A DNA stretch of 64,000 nt. Origin: Pseudomonas sp. JAI120. GTDB taxonomy: Bacteria > Pseudomonadota > Gammaproteobacteria > Pseudomonadales > Pseudomonadaceae. The position numbers were made by a program, and so were the translations under genes. Position 1 is the stretch's first letter, and every line of letters begins with the position of its first letter. The stretch covers positions 1,975,378 to 2,039,377 of the forward strand of contig NZ_JACHCZ010000001.1 in the NCBI RefSeq assembly GCF_014207255.1. Direction: 5' to 3'. The notes beneath the pieces are model-generated. The model was not told the origin of the DNA, did not search any database, and saw nothing but the letters and a program-made list of their open reading frames with translations. Shown in pieces: positions 1-9,014 of the stretch.

Positions 1-76
1 TGAAGCTCATGGGCGAATGGTCCGACAAAACAACGAGACGCGGTTTATACCCGCGCCCCGGATTAGCGTCAAATGC

Positions 77-1111
77 TCAATCCTGCGCGACCCGCACCAC
101 CAACTTGCCGAAGTTGCGCCCTTCCAGCAAACCGATAAAGGCTTCGGGCGCCTGCTCCAGGCCCTCGACCACGTCTTCACGGAACTTGATCTTGCCGTCG
201 CGTACCCACGGTGCCATGGCGCTGAGGAACTCCGGCTGACGATCACCGTAGTCGTCAAACACGATAAAGCCCTGGATCCGTACACGCTTGGTCAACAACG
301 TGCGTTGCAGCGCCGGCAAGCGGTCAGGCCCGCTGGGGGCTTCATGGGCGTTATAGCCGGCGATCAACCCGCACAGGGGGATGCGCGCCTTGGGATTGAG
401 CAGCGGCAGCACGGCGTCGAACACCTTGCCACCGACGTTTTCGAAGTAAATGTCCACGCCCTTGAAGCAGGCCTGGGCCAAGTCTTCGTCAAACGTTGCG
501 CTCTTATGGTCTATGCAGGCATCAAAGCCTAATTCCTCCACCACGTAGCGGCACTTGTCGGCACCGCCCGCAATCCCGACCACACGCAGGCCCTTGAGCT
601 TGGCCACCTGGCCGACCACCGAACCCACGGCGCCGGACGCTGCGGCCACCACCAGGGTTTCACCGGCTTTTGGCTGGCCGATGTCCATCAGGCCCATGTA
701 GGCGGTCATGCCAGGCATGCCCAGTACCCCCAAGGCCATGGACGGGCTGGCCAGGCCATTGGGCACCGGAATCAGGTTGCGGCCGTCGGAAATGCTGTGG
801 CTTTGCCAACCGGTGGCGCCGACGACCAGGTCACCCACCTCGAATTTCGGATTACGTGATTGCTCGACACGGCTGACAGCCCCGCCGGTCATCACCTCGT
901 CGATTTCCACAGGCGCGGCGTAGGACGGTGCGTCACTCATGCGCCCGCGCATGTAGGGGTCGAGGGACAGGTACAGGGTTTTCAGCAGGACCTGGCCGTC
1001 TGCCAACTCCGGCAAGGTCACCCGTTCCAGGCGGAAGTTTTCCGGGGTGGGGGCGCCTTGGGGGCGTGAGACCAGGACAATGCGCTGGTTCAAAGTCGGT
1101 TCGTGAGGCAT
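77..1111 (-). CDS. NADP-dependent oxidoreductase, MDR/CurA-like family
   Basis: A 344-residue zinc-independent medium-chain reductase of the leukotriene-B4-dehydrogenase/curcumin-reductase type, expected to use NADPH to reduce the C=C bond of alpha,beta-unsaturated carbonyls in the cytoplasm. The DPYMRGRMSD signature lies at residues 51-60. The Rossmann loop AASGAVGSVVG is at about 157-167, and the C-terminal part has the usual EDVVEGLEQAPEAF stretch. No structural-zinc cysteine cluster is visible, as expected for this subfamily. The length is normal. It lies downstream of ybaB on the same strand but is separated from it by an intrinsic terminator, so it is probably transcribed alone. The physiological substrate cannot be read from sequence. 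Confidence 0.9.
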   Translation of the reverse strand: MPHEPTLNQRIVLVSRPQGAPTPENFRLERVTLPELADGQVLLKTLYLSLDPYMRGRMSDAPSYAAPVEIDEVMTGGAVSRVEQSRNPKFEVGDLVVGATGWQSHSISDGRNLIPVPNGLASPSMALGVLGMPGMTAYMGLMDIGQPKAGETLVVAAASGAVGSVVGQVAKLKGLRVVGIAGGADKCRYVVEELGFDACIDHKSATFDEDLAQACFKGVDIYFENVGGKVFDAVLPLLNPKARIPLCGLIAGYNAHEAPSGPDRLPALQRTLLTKRVRIQGFIVFDDYGDRQPEFLSAMAPWVRDGKIKFREDVVEGLEQAPEAFIGLLEGRNFGKLVVRVAQD

Positions 1112-1193
1112 GAAGGGGCTCCTTTATCGAATCTATCGGTATAGGGTGCAGACCATGGGTGCCGCGCCAGGGTTCGATTGGATTGGCACAAAC

Positions 1194-1220
1194 AAAAATG
1201 CCAGGCACAAGGCCTGGCAT
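1194..1220 (-). terminator. Intrinsic terminator after ybaB
   Basis: A perfect 9-bp stem (ATGCCAGGC at 1198-1206 with GCCTGGCAT at 1212-1220) and a 5-nt loop are followed on the minus strand by a T run (1194-1198). It sits 25 bases past the ybaB stop and ends the dnaX-ybaB transcript before the oxidoreductase gene. Confidence 0.85.
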
Positions 1221-1244
1221 TGGAGTCTAGCTAAAGACCGCCGA

Positions 1245-1583
1245 TTAGAACGGCAGCTTCATGCCCGGCGGCAGTTGCATGCCGGCGGTCACGCCGGACA
1301 TTTTGTCCTGGCTGTTGGCTTCAATCTTGCGCACGGCGTCGTTGACGGCTGCAGCGAACAGCGCCTCGAGCATTTCCAGGTCATCTTCGCCCACGCCTGG
1401 CAATACGCTTGGGTCAATGCTCACGCGCTTGATGTCGTGACGACCGGTCATCACCACACTGACCATATCGCCACCGGCTTTACCGGTGACTTCGGCGTTG
1501 GCCAGTTCTTCCTGCATCTTGGCCATCTTTTCCTGCATCTGCTGTGCCTGCTTCATCAGGCCGGCCATGCCACCTTTCATCAT
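1245..1583 (-). CDS. ybaB: YbaB/EbfC nucleoid-associated protein
   Basis: A 112-residue YbaB/EbfC-family DNA-binding protein that forms a tweezer-like dimer and binds the nucleoid. The Met/Gln/Lys-rich N-terminal helix ([20 protein letters not shown]), the central sheet and the Met/Pro-rich tail [12 protein letters not shown] are typical. A longer reading frame exists upstream, but the ATG at 1583 is preceded by a GAGG motif at a good distance and gives the family's normal length. It follows dnaX by 43 bases on the same strand, the conserved dnaX-ybaB pairing. In many bacteria recR comes next. Here a terminator and an unrelated oxidoreductase follow instead. Confidence 0.95.
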   Translation of the reverse strand: MMKGGMAGLMKQAQQMQEKMAKMQEELANAEVTGKAGGDMVSVVMTGRHDIKRVSIDPSVLPGVGEDDLEMLEALFAAAVNDAVRKIEANSQDKMSGVTAGMQLPPGMKLPF

Positions 1584-1626
1584 GGGAATCACCTCAAAAG
1601 TACGTGGATCAATTAATAGCCCGGTG

Positions 1627-3675
1627 TCAGGACGCCTGGGGCACCGGGGCTTCGACAGGTTCAATTGTATCTTGGCGAACGACCGCACCGAACTGCTGCA
1701 TCATTTGCTGGATGAGCGGATCGCCGTGGATCGAGTCCTCAGCCTCCCGCTGGCGGTTGATACGCCGGCGGGTCGCGGCCTGGGCCGGGGTTTCCTGCTC
1801 GGGCTTGATCAACTCGATGGTGATGGTCAGCGTGCGCCCATGGTACTGGTTCAGGGCATCGTTGAGGCGCCGCTGCTGGGTCGCGTTGAACAGGGCGCTG
1901 TGGGCCGGGTCCAGGTGCAACAGCCAGTGGTCGCCGTCAATGGCGATCAGGGTGCAGTTGGCGGCGATGCTGCCGGTCATGCCGGAAATCGGCAGTTTCG
2001 GGAACAGCTCCAGCCATTGCAGGGCCAGGCCGGTGGCCGGCGCCGCAGCGGGCTCTGCCTCGGGTTCCGGGGCCGGCTCGGCAGTGTGCTCGCTGGCCAG
2101 ATCGTCCAGGTAGCTGTAGGCCGAATCCATGTCCGGCTCGATGTAATCTTCGTCCAGCGGCGGTTCGTCGTCGAGGTCGATGCCCGGGATTGCGGCTTCG
2201 ACCTGGGCGACGGTCGGCTCGGGAACCGGCGCTGAAACCCACTCCGGGGCGGCCGGCACCACGCTGTCCGGCGTCGGTGCAGGCATCGGCGTCAGCTCGG
2301 GCTGCTCGCCGGCGGTTTCCAGTACCGGCTCGACATAGGGCTGCTGTTCGACCTCGACCTCAGCGTCTACCGGGTCATTCCAGGGCAGGTCGACCACAGG
2401 CTCGGGCTCGACAACCGGTTCCGGCTCGACCACTGCTGCCGCCACCACCGGTGCCGGCTCAGGCGCCGGTGCAACGGGGGCAGCAACCACTGGCGCGACC
2501 ACCGCCGCGCCAGCCACTGGTTTGGCGGAATCAACTGTGGCCTGGCTGATCCCCACTGGCTTTAGCGGCTGTCTCGGCGCATCGGCCGAATCCGCCGGTC
2601 GGAACGCCAGCATCCGCAGCAGGACCATCTCGAAGCCTCCGCGCGGGTCCGGTGCCAAAGGCAAGTCGCGACGACCGATCAGGCCCATCTGGTAGTAGAA
2701 CTGCACGTCTTCGGCCGGCAACGCCTGGGCCAGGGCCAACACGCGGTCGCGGTCGCCATGGCCGTTGTCGACACCTTCCGGCAACGCCTGGGCGATAGCG
2801 ACGCGGTGCAGCACGTTGAGGATTTCCGAAAGCACGCCGTTCCAGTCGGGGCCTTGCTCCGACAGGTGGCGCACGGCCTCGAGCAACGCCTTGGCATCGC
2901 CCTCGATCAGCGCGTGCAGCACGTCGAACACCTGCCCGTGGTCGAGGGTGCCGAGCATAGCGCGCACATCGGCGGCCATGACCTTGCCTTCACCAAAGGC
3001 AATGGCCTGGTCGGTGAGGCTCATGGCATCGCGCATCGAACCATCGGCGGCGCGGCCCAGCAGCCAAAGTGCGTCATCTTCGAACGGTACGTTCTCGACG
3101 CCCAGCACGTGGGTCAAATGCTCCACCACGCGCTCAGGGGTCATATTTTTCAGGGAGAACTGCAGGCACCGCGACAGGATCGTTGCAGGAAGTTTCTGCG
3201 GATCGGTGGTGGCCAGGATGAATTTAACGTAGGGCGGCGGCTCTTCCAGGGTTTTCAACAAGGCGTTGAAGGAATGGCTGGAGAGCATGTGCACTTCGTC
3301 GATCAGGTAGACCTTGAAGCGGCCACGGCTGGGCGCGTACTGCACGTTGTCGAGCAGCTCGCGGGTGTCTTCGACCTTGGTGCGGCTCGCGGCGTCGATC
3401 TCGATCAGGTCGACGAAACGCCCTTCATCGATTTCGCGGCACACCGAGCAGGTGCCGCAGGGCGTCGAAGTGATACCGGTTTCACAGTTCAGGCATTTGG
3501 CGATGATGCGCGCAATGGTGGTCTTGCCCACCCCCCGAGTACCGGTGAACAGGTAGGCGTGGTGCAGCCGCTGGCTGTCCAAGGCATTGATCAGAGCCTT
3601 GAGCACATGGGTCTGGCCGACCATTTCGCGGAACGAGCGCGGACGCCATTTACGTGCAAGAACCTGATAACTCAT
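1627..3675 (-). CDS. dnaX: DNA polymerase III subunit gamma/tau
   Basis: Clamp-loader ATPase of the replisome, 682 residues. The AAA+ core holds Walker A GTRGVGKT at residues 45-52, the zinc module cysteines C61, C64, C73, C76 and C79, and Walker B DEVH at about 126-129. A long Ala/Pro/Glu/Val-rich linker (about residues 375-540) precedes the C-terminal tau domain that contacts DnaB and the polymerase. The start at [15 protein letters not shown] is the standard DnaX N-terminus; five in-frame upstream codons are unlikely to be used. No A-rich slippery heptamer was noticed at the end of domain III, so a short gamma form made by frameshifting is not evident. It lies upstream of ybaB on the same strand. 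Confidence 0.97.
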   Translation of the reverse strand: MSYQVLARKWRPRSFREMVGQTHVLKALINALDSQRLHHAYLFTGTRGVGKTTIARIIAKCLNCETGITSTPCGTCSVCREIDEGRFVDLIEIDAASRTKVEDTRELLDNVQYAPSRGRFKVYLIDEVHMLSSHSFNALLKTLEEPPPYVKFILATTDPQKLPATILSRCLQFSLKNMTPERVVEHLTHVLGVENVPFEDDALWLLGRAADGSMRDAMSLTDQAIAFGEGKVMAADVRAMLGTLDHGQVFDVLHALIEGDAKALLEAVRHLSEQGPDWNGVLSEILNVLHRVAIAQALPEGVDNGHGDRDRVLALAQALPAEDVQFYYQMGLIGRRDLPLAPDPRGGFEMVLLRMLAFRPADSADAPRQPLKPVGISQATVDSAKPVAGAAVVAPVVAAPVAPAPEPAPVVAAAVVEPEPVVEPEPVVDLPWNDPVDAEVEVEQQPYVEPVLETAGEQPELTPMPAPTPDSVVPAAPEWVSAPVPEPTVAQVEAAIPGIDLDDEPPLDEDYIEPDMDSAYSYLDDLASEHTAEPAPEPEAEPAAAPATGLALQWLELFPKLPISGMTGSIAANCTLIAIDGDHWLLHLDPAHSALFNATQQRRLNDALNQYHGRTLTITIELIKPEQETPAQAATRRRINRQREAEDSIHGDPLIQQMMQQFGAVVRQDTIEPVEAPVPQAS

Positions 3676-3808
3676 CGAAAACCGTCGCAACTGGGAAGCG
3701 GAAGCCGGTAATGCTAGCGGAGCAAGGGGGAAATTGCATCCGGCACGCTCGCCTAATCTGACTAAGCTCTGCTGATTGGCCCCAAAAAGGCCTTAACCCG
3801 GAGAGTGT

Positions 3809-4558
3809 ATGCGTGTAGTCCTGGGCGCTTTATGGATGATGACCACGGCTTGCCTGGCGGCGCCTGCACCGCTGCGTTTCTCGGTTTCCGACAGTTGGGC
3901 GATGCCCATGGTGCAACTGGACGAGGGGCGGCCCACCCAGGGCATTCTGTATGACTTGATGTTGAGCCTGGCCACCCAGGTCGGCCGTCCGGCACAGTTT
4001 TATGTACTGGCCCGGGCACGTATCTCGACGGCCATGGAGCATGGCGATATTGATGTGCGCTGTTATGTCACCCAGGCCTGGCTCAACAACCTGTCCGGCG
4101 ACTACACCTGGAGCATCCCGTTGATGGTGCAGCGAAACGTGCTGGTGAGTAGCCACATTCCCACGCAGCCGGTGCAAGTGACCAGACTGGCACCTCAATC
4201 GATCGGCACCGTGCTCAATTATCGCTACGCCATCCTCGATCCGCTGTTTGCCAGCGGCCAACTCTCCCGCGACGATGCGCGCAGCGAAGAGCAGGTGCTG
4301 TACAAGCTGGTGGCCGGACGCTTCAAGTTTGCGGTGAGCAACGAATGGATCCTGGATCGTTTCAACCAGCGTATGCCGACCGGCACAAAACTGCATAAAG
4401 TCGCCGTGATCGATGAACAACGCGTGGGCTGCGCCGTGCGCAATGATCCGAACGTGCCGGTGCAGCAGATCCTGCGCACCTTGCTGCGCATGAAAATGTC
4501 CGGCGAAGTCGATGAAATTATCAAGCTGTACACCGGTGAGACTCCTGACAAGAACTGA
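3809..4558 (+). CDS. Periplasmic solute-binding protein, family 3 type
   Basis: A 249-residue exported protein of the bacterial extracellular solute-binding family 3 (polar amino-acid type). Residues 1-18 form a signal peptide (MRVVLGALWMMTTACLAA), followed by the start of a type-II periplasmic fold. Such proteins bind amino acids or similar ligands. No ABC permease or ATPase gene is next to it, so it is an orphan; several Pseudomonas orphans of this group have no known transport partner. A GGAG motif precedes the ATG. The gene is expressed away from dnaX. The ligand is unknown. Confidence 0.85.
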   Translation: MRVVLGALWMMTTACLAAPAPLRFSVSDSWAMPMVQLDEGRPTQGILYDLMLSLATQVGRPAQFYVLARARISTAMEHGDIDVRCYVTQAWLNNLSGDYTWSIPLMVQRNVLVSSHIPTQPVQVTRLAPQSIGTVLNYRYAILDPLFASGQLSRDDARSEEQVLYKLVAGRFKFAVSNEWILDRFNQRMPTGTKLHKVAVIDEQRVGCAVRNDPNVPVQQILRTLLRMKMSGEVDEIIKLYTGETPDKN

Positions 4559-4612
4559 CAATGACGCCTTATAGAATCGGCGCCCTCACCCACCCGTTCT
4601 CAAGGAGCCCAC

Positions 4613-4984
4613 ATGAACACCGTCGCCCATTACTTCCTGCTGTACGTCGACAGCCCGGCCACCAGTGCCAACTTCTATAGCCGCCTGCTGGGCAAGCCAC
4701 CGGTCGAATTGAACCCGACCTTTGCCCTGTTCATTCTCGACAACGGCGTAAAGCTCGGGCTGTGGTCGCGCCATACCGTCGAGCCGGCAGCCCAGCTCAC
4801 AGGCGGGGGCGGTGAAGTGGGCTTCTCGCTGCCCGATACGGCCGCCGTGGACGCGCTGCACGACCAATGGGCAGAACGGGGCGCCGTCATTATCCAGTCA
4901 CCGACGAGCCTGGACTTCGGCTACACCTTCGTCGCCCAGGACCTCGATGGCCACCGCCTGCGCGCGTTTTGCCTGAACGACTGA
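4613..4984 (+). CDS. VOC (glyoxalase/bleomycin-resistance fold) family protein
   Basis: A 123-residue vicinal-oxygen-chelate protein. The two beta-alpha-beta-beta-beta modules are visible as YFLLYVDSPATSANFYSRLLG and GGGEVGFSLPDTAAVDALHDQW...DFGYTFVAQDLDGHRLRAF. The terminal DLDGHRLR segment is the usual metal/ligand edge of the second module. Members include glyoxalases, dioxygenases and drug-binding proteins, and the substrate is not predictable. An AAGGAG ribosome site precedes the ATG. Its last 87 bases overlap the 3' end of the convergent permease gene. Confidence 0.85.
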   Translation: MNTVAHYFLLYVDSPATSANFYSRLLGKPPVELNPTFALFILDNGVKLGLWSRHTVEPAAQLTGGGGEVGFSLPDTAAVDALHDQWAERGAVIIQSPTSLDFGYTFVAQDLDGHRLRAFCLND

Positions 4985-5857
4985 CCGCCAGCGCCCCTCC
5001 AGGCTGATGGCCGCCACGCTGGCCAGCACGATCACAGCGCCCAGCATCACCCGCAAGGCAATGTGTTCGCCCAGCAACGTCGCGGCCATCACCATCGCCA
5101 CCGGCGGGATCAGGTACATCGCCACCGACGCGCGACTGACCTCCACATGCTTCAACACATAACCCCAGGCCAGGTACGCCAGGGCGCTGGGGAAGATGCC
5201 GAGCACCAGCACCGCCAGGTTCTCCGGCAACGGCGCCTGCAGCACCGCCGCAGGCAGGCCCGGCAGGTTCACACACAACATCAGCGTGCCCGCCCACACC
5301 ATGTAGCACGCCATGGTCAGTGGGCTGTAACGGTGGGCATAGTGTTTCTGCAGGGCGAAATACACGCTCCACGACACCGCCGCCAGCAGGATCAACGCGC
5401 CACGCGGGTCGATGTCACCCACGCCCTGATCGCCCCAGATCACCACCAGCACGCCGAGCAGGCCCAGCAACACGCAGCCCCAGCGCCAGGCGCTGACCCG
5501 CTCCTTCAAGCAGAAAAACGCGATCAGCACACTGAACAACGGCGCTGACTGCGCCAGAACACTGGACGCCGCCGCAGTCACCCATTGCTGTCCGTAGTTG
5601 ATCGCGGTGTGATGCAGGAACACGCCGAAAAACCCCAGTACCAGTAACCAGGGCACATCACGCAAGCGCGGCCGGCCGATGCCCATCACCAGCGCCACGA
5701 CGCCCATGAACACCGAGGCGATCAAAAACCGTAGCAATGCCAACTGGCCGGGACTGTAGCTGTGCAACCCCATGTGCACGCCAATCGGCGAATAGGCCCA
5801 ACACAGGATGACGCTGGCGATGACTAGCGTAAGCTTTACGGGTGAAGGGGTATTCAT
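4898..5857 (-). CDS. EamA/DMT-family membrane permease
   Basis: A 319-residue inner-membrane protein with about ten hydrophobic segments in two EamA repeats, of the drug/metabolite transporter superfamily, which exports amino acids, nucleobases or drugs. The chosen start (MNTPSPVKLTLVIASVILCW) puts the first membrane helix at the N-terminus; the longer upstream frame adds a non-hydrophobic extension. The divergent LysR-type regulator 102 bases away is a likely controller. The 3' end overlaps the convergent VOC gene by 87 bases, and the C-terminal polar tail (RWRSVVQAKRAQAVAIEV...) is encoded there. Substrate unknown. Confidence 0.9.
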   Translation of the reverse strand: MNTPSPVKLTLVIASVILCWAYSPIGVHMGLHSYSPGQLALLRFLIASVFMGVVALVMGIGRPRLRDVPWLLVLGFFGVFLHHTAINYGQQWVTAAASSVLAQSAPLFSVLIAFFCLKERVSAWRWGCVLLGLLGVLVVIWGDQGVGDIDPRGALILLAAVSWSVYFALQKHYAHRYSPLTMACYMVWAGTLMLCVNLPGLPAAVLQAPLPENLAVLVLGIFPSALAYLAWGYVLKHVEVSRASVAMYLIPPVAMVMAATLLGEHIALRVMLGAVIVLASVAAISLEGRWRSVVQAKRAQAVAIEVLGDEGVAEVQARR

Positions 5858-5959
5858 CGACGGCGTCCAGAAACTGAGAAGGTGTGCCGTCAGTCTTGGC
5901 CCGGGTAAGGCGCAGGACAATTAACCGTTTCTGACTTCTGCAATCACTGGAACTGAGCA

Positions 5960-6823
5960 ATGGAACTGGCCCAACTGAAAATGGTGCGAGCCGTGGCGCA
6001 AACCGGCAGCGTGGCCCAGGCCGCGGCGCAATTGCACCGCGTACCGTCCAACATCACCACGCGCATCAAGCAGCTGGAGGGAGAACTGGGCACACCGCTA
6101 TTCATCCGCGCCGGGCGTGGGCTGGCCATCAGTGCTGCCGGTGAGATTTTCCTGGATTACTGCGAACGCATCCTGGCGCTGGTGGATGAGTCCAAACGCG
6201 CCGTGGACGCCAATGCCATTCCCCGTGGCACCTTGCGTATCGGCGCGGTGGAGTCCAGCGCCAGCGGACGCTTGCCGCCGCTGCTGGCGGAGTATCACCG
6301 GCGCTACCCCGATGTCAGCCTGGAATTGGTGACCGGCGCCTGGGGCCAACTGCTCGACGACCTGCAACACCATCGCCTGGATGTGGCGCTGGTGGCCGCC
6401 GGCAACAAGCGCACCAGGCTCGAACACAGCGTGGTCTACAGCGAACGCCTGGTGCTGATCGCCAGCGCGTCCAGTGACCCCATCAGTGGCGCCGAGGACC
6501 TCGCCGGGCGCACTTTGCTGGTCTGGCCACCCGGCTGCCCATATCGCGCGGCACTGGAAAACTGGGTCAAGCCCCATGACTTCAAGCCGACCATCGCCAG
6601 CTATGCCAGTTGGGGCACGATCATCGGCTGCGTCAGCGCTGGGATTGGCGTGGCGCTGGCGCCGGAAGGCATCCTCGCCCGCTACGAGCAGGCCAACCAG
6701 CTGGCGTCTTATCGATTTGAAGAACTGGCGGCCGTGGATAACCTGCTGTTCTGGCACAAGGACACCCAGCGGCATCTGGCCAGGGATGCATTTGCCGAGC
6801 TGTTGCGGGAGACTTTTGGCTGA
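5960..6823 (+). CDS. LysR-family transcriptional regulator
   Basis: A 287-residue LTTR. The N-terminal winged helix-turn-helix spans about residues 1-60 (MELAQLKMVRAVAQTGSVAQAAAQLHRVPSNITTRIKQLE), followed by a periplasmic-binding-like effector domain from about residue 88 (GTLRIGAVESSASGRLPPLL). It is divergent from the EamA permease gene, with a 102-base shared control region. This is the usual arrangement in which the LysR protein activates the neighbouring transporter in response to its substrate. That regulatory link is inferred from position only. Confidence 0.93.
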   Translation: MELAQLKMVRAVAQTGSVAQAAAQLHRVPSNITTRIKQLEGELGTPLFIRAGRGLAISAAGEIFLDYCERILALVDESKRAVDANAIPRGTLRIGAVESSASGRLPPLLAEYHRRYPDVSLELVTGAWGQLLDDLQHHRLDVALVAAGNKRTRLEHSVVYSERLVLIASASSDPISGAEDLAGRTLLVWPPGCPYRAALENWVKPHDFKPTIASYASWGTIIGCVSAGIGVALAPEGILARYEQANQLASYRFEELAAVDNLLFWHKDTQRHLARDAFAELLRETFG

Positions 6824-6833
6824 CACAAATCAA

Positions 6834-6870
6834 AAAGGTGGAACGGACTTGTCCCCTCCCACCTTTCGTT
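6834..6870 (+). terminator. Probable terminator after the LysR gene
   Basis: AAAGGTGG (6834-6841) pairs with CCACCTTT (6859-6866), enclosing a smaller GGAC/GTCC hairpin and followed by a short T-rich stretch. It lies between the convergent LysR gene and the exported SH3 protein gene. Confidence 0.55.
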
Positions 6871-6887
6871 TTCAAGCATCTGCGCAA

Positions 6888-7478
6888 TCAGCCTTCCGGA
6901 GCAGCCAACCTTGCGTACTGATCCTGACGGATCCAGCCGCTGAACGAGCGGTCGTCGGCATTGATGAACTCGACCTGGGCCCAACCGTCCTTGAAGGCCA
7001 GCACACCGACCACATCGCGCTTGACGATATACGGACGCTTGGCGGGCTTGGCGCCTGGGGTCTTCAGCAGGTAAGCCTTGTCGGCGGATACCGTCACCAG
7101 GCCGATCCATTTTTTGCTGGCGGTCTGGGTCAGGTCCAGGCCGGTGGCAATCTCCGGCATCAGCACGTTCATGCACCCAGGGTGCTGGCGGCCCTCTTCC
7201 ACCGTCAGGGTCACGCCATCGGACGAAGGCGCCAGGCTGCCGGGATGAGCCTCATCGAGCCAAGTGGTGAGCGCCTCAGGTTTGCCTTGCAGGTAAAACG
7301 CGCAACGGCGGGTGACGCCCTCGCCCATGGCTTCAGAATAGAACCCTTCAACCTGATGTTCGGGCGTCACTGCCAGCATCAGCCCTTCGTACTTGCCCGA
7401 ATGCAACGCAGCCGAACCGGCCAAGGCAGGGCCCACGGCGCACAACGACAACACACCTATCGCAAGAAAACGGATCAT
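6888..7478 (-). CDS. Exported SH3-domain protein, candidate immunity partner of the adjacent muramidase
   Basis: A 196-residue periplasmic protein with signal peptide MIRFLAIGVLSLCAVGPALA. The C-terminal half, about residues 130-190 (KAYLLKTPGAK...VLAFKDGWAQVEFI...SGWIRQ), resembles a bacterial SH3 domain. The ATG at 7478 follows the muramidase stop codon by one base, and an AAGGG motif inside the end of that gene supports this start; an upstream ATG six codons earlier would place the SD inside the coding sequence. The tight coupling to a cell-wall hydrolase and the periplasmic location fit an immunity protein, but this is inferred from context. Alternatively it is an accessory envelope protein. 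Confidence 0.75.
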   Translation of the reverse strand: MIRFLAIGVLSLCAVGPALAGSAALHSGKYEGLMLAVTPEHQVEGFYSEAMGEGVTRRCAFYLQGKPEALTTWLDEAHPGSLAPSSDGVTLTVEEGRQHPGCMNVLMPEIATGLDLTQTASKKWIGLVTVSADKAYLLKTPGAKPAKRPYIVKRDVVGVLAFKDGWAQVEFINADDRSFSGWIRQDQYARLAAPEG

Positions 7479-7479
7479 C

Positions 7480-8535
7480 CTATTTTTTCCCTTCAAGTTT
7501 TTCGTAGGCTTTTTGCATCAGGACGTCGTAGTTGCCGTAGTCCTCGCCGTTATAGTTACGCGCCATGCCGGTAAAATCCTTGGCTTTCATGGCTTTCATC
7601 AAGGCCGGGCTCTTGCTGCAAAAACCGAGGAACGCTTTTAGTTGGTTGCCGGCATTCACTTTTAATGCTGCCGAAAACTCAAACACCGTCTTGTAGCCGC
7701 ACGATGCAAAGTTGAAGCCCATGATCTGGAACATACCCCACGACGCCGACATGAGTGCCGCTTCCTGGTCCAGGGCAAATGCGGTGGCCATGGTTTCCCA
7801 AGCCTTGGCCTGATCCTTGTTATTGGCCTGCCACTGCGGCCCGGCTTTTTTCTTGTAGGGGTAGGACAACAGCGGGTGCGCCTGGTCGTAGATGTGCTTG
7901 GTGTACTTGCGAAACAAGTGCCCTTCAAACGCGATCACCGGCAACTTGGCCGGGCCGAACCCCGAACGCCCACCTGATTCCACAGTGGCGAAGGCCTTGA
8001 TGATATTCACCGAAATACCGCTCCCCAACTGCGTGGCGGCGTTCTGGAAGTCCGTTTCGCTGAGGGTCATGCCCCCGTCGCACGTGGCCTGGAGCATCAA
8101 TTGCCGGTTACGCCGCTCGGCCTCGATCATCGCGCGCATGCGGTCCAGGTACACATTGACCGTGGCCTGCACCGCATCGCCCTGGTTGTTGCCAAATGCA
8201 TTGAGAAAACTCGGTATGCGCATCGTCGGGAAGGCCTTCACCGGCACCTTCACCGCCTCCTCGATCAGGCTGTTGAACGTGCGACCGGTGGGGTCGACCA
8301 CGCCATCGGGATGGGCATACTTGAGGTGGCGAAACTGGTATTGGCTGATGCACTGCACCAACTGGCCATCGCACTTGCCGTTTTCGGCCAATGGGAAACC
8401 CATCTTGGGAATGATCAGATTGAATAAATACTGGATGCACTGCACATCGGCGGGCAAGTTGCGGGCTTTACCCGGCGCACCTACCGAAGCACTGATAAGA
8501 CGAGGTAACCCTTGCAGGCTTTTCAATACAGACAT
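7480..8535 (-). CDS. N-acetylmuramidase (DUF3380-type) with N-terminal peptidoglycan-binding-like domain
   Basis: A 351-residue predicted cell-wall hydrolase. Residues about 25-95 (LPADVQCIQYLFNLIIP...CDGQLVQCISQYQF...VDPTGRTFNSL) look like a peptidoglycan-binding domain. Residues about 170-345 match the N-acetylmuramidase domain: the catalytic-type ATVESGGRSGFG, FEGHLFRKYT, ALMSASWGMFQIMGFN and MARNYNGEDYGNYD segments. There is no signal peptide, so it must be delivered by a secretion system, by lysis or by phage-like release. No phage genes surround it. Together with the translationally coupled exported partner, this looks like a type VI-style or other antibacterial effector, though no VgrG, Hcp or PAAR gene is in the window. 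Confidence 0.85.
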   Translation of the reverse strand: MSVLKSLQGLPRLISASVGAPGKARNLPADVQCIQYLFNLIIPKMGFPLAENGKCDGQLVQCISQYQFRHLKYAHPDGVVDPTGRTFNSLIEEAVKVPVKAFPTMRIPSFLNAFGNNQGDAVQATVNVYLDRMRAMIEAERRNRQLMLQATCDGGMTLSETDFQNAATQLGSGISVNIIKAFATVESGGRSGFGPAKLPVIAFEGHLFRKYTKHIYDQAHPLLSYPYKKKAGPQWQANNKDQAKAWETMATAFALDQEAALMSASWGMFQIMGFNFASCGYKTVFEFSAALKVNAGNQLKAFLGFCSKSPALMKAMKAKDFTGMARNYNGEDYGNYDVLMQKAYEKLEGKK

Positions 8536-8770
8536 CCTTGTTAGTTAAAGAAGTGATAGCACTTCAATATCAAATCAGCACCACTGTCATATTCTGAAAC
8601 AAGTGGCCGGCGGAAACTAACAAGGCGGTTTGGGGTTGTCCAGAGGGGTGTTGGAAAGTTGTGAAACAGCCGTCATCGACCGCGCAATAAAACATCGGCA
8701 GTTGACTGAAAATAAGTAATTTGGATTTGAATCGAAGGGGGGGGACCGCTGGGAAGAGCGTTATGGAGGC

Positions 8771-8874
8771 AACCCCACCAGCCACACCCCGGCACACAAT
8801 GTTCCCGCTGTGGCTGCTGCCTTCCGGCTCTGACCAGGTTCACGGGTAATCGTTGCGGGGGGACCGATGGGGTC
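8771..8874 (-). ncRNA. ffs: 4.5S RNA of the signal recognition particle
   Basis: Read on the minus strand, the segment contains the conserved SRP RNA apical region, with CAGGTCAG... and the invariant GGAAGGCAGCAGCCA stretch that binds Ffh. It is bounded by complementary ends (ACCCCA near 8870 with TGGGGT near 8775) closing a single long hairpin of about 104 nt. The position upstream of dnaX matches the ffs locus of pseudomonads as remembered. The exact mature ends are estimates. Confidence 0.93.
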
Positions 8875-8909
8875 ACCATAACGACGCTGGCCTCTCGGCA
8901 AGCGGGGCC

Positions 8910-8937
8910 ATTGTACCGATCTCATCGGAAGTTACAA
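8910..8937 (-). promoter_or_regulatory. Probable sigma-70 promoter of ffs
   Basis: On the minus strand TTGTAA (8937-8932) and TACAAT (8915-8910) are separated by 16 bases. This places the start about 25-30 nt upstream of the mature 4.5S RNA, consistent with a short 5' leader that is processed off. Confidence 0.6.
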
Positions 8938-9014
8938 CCGTTGGTGACGGATTAAAAATATGAAGGGGTTCAAGCACTTGCCATGCCATCGGCTTCCCCT
9001 TCCAGATTGGCTGA

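Noticed and set aside
1..76. Sequence before the first gene
   Set aside because: No start, stop or structural signal that supports a feature was seen in these 76 bases.
3140..3160. A-rich stretch in dnaX as a programmed frameshift site
   Set aside because: It lies inside the ATPase domain ([10 protein letters not shown]), far from the end of domain III, and is not the A-AAA-AAG form followed by a stop in the -1 frame.
7480..8535. Prophage endolysin
   Set aside because: The muramidase domain also occurs in phages, but no holin, structural or integrase gene is near and the partner gene carries a signal peptide.
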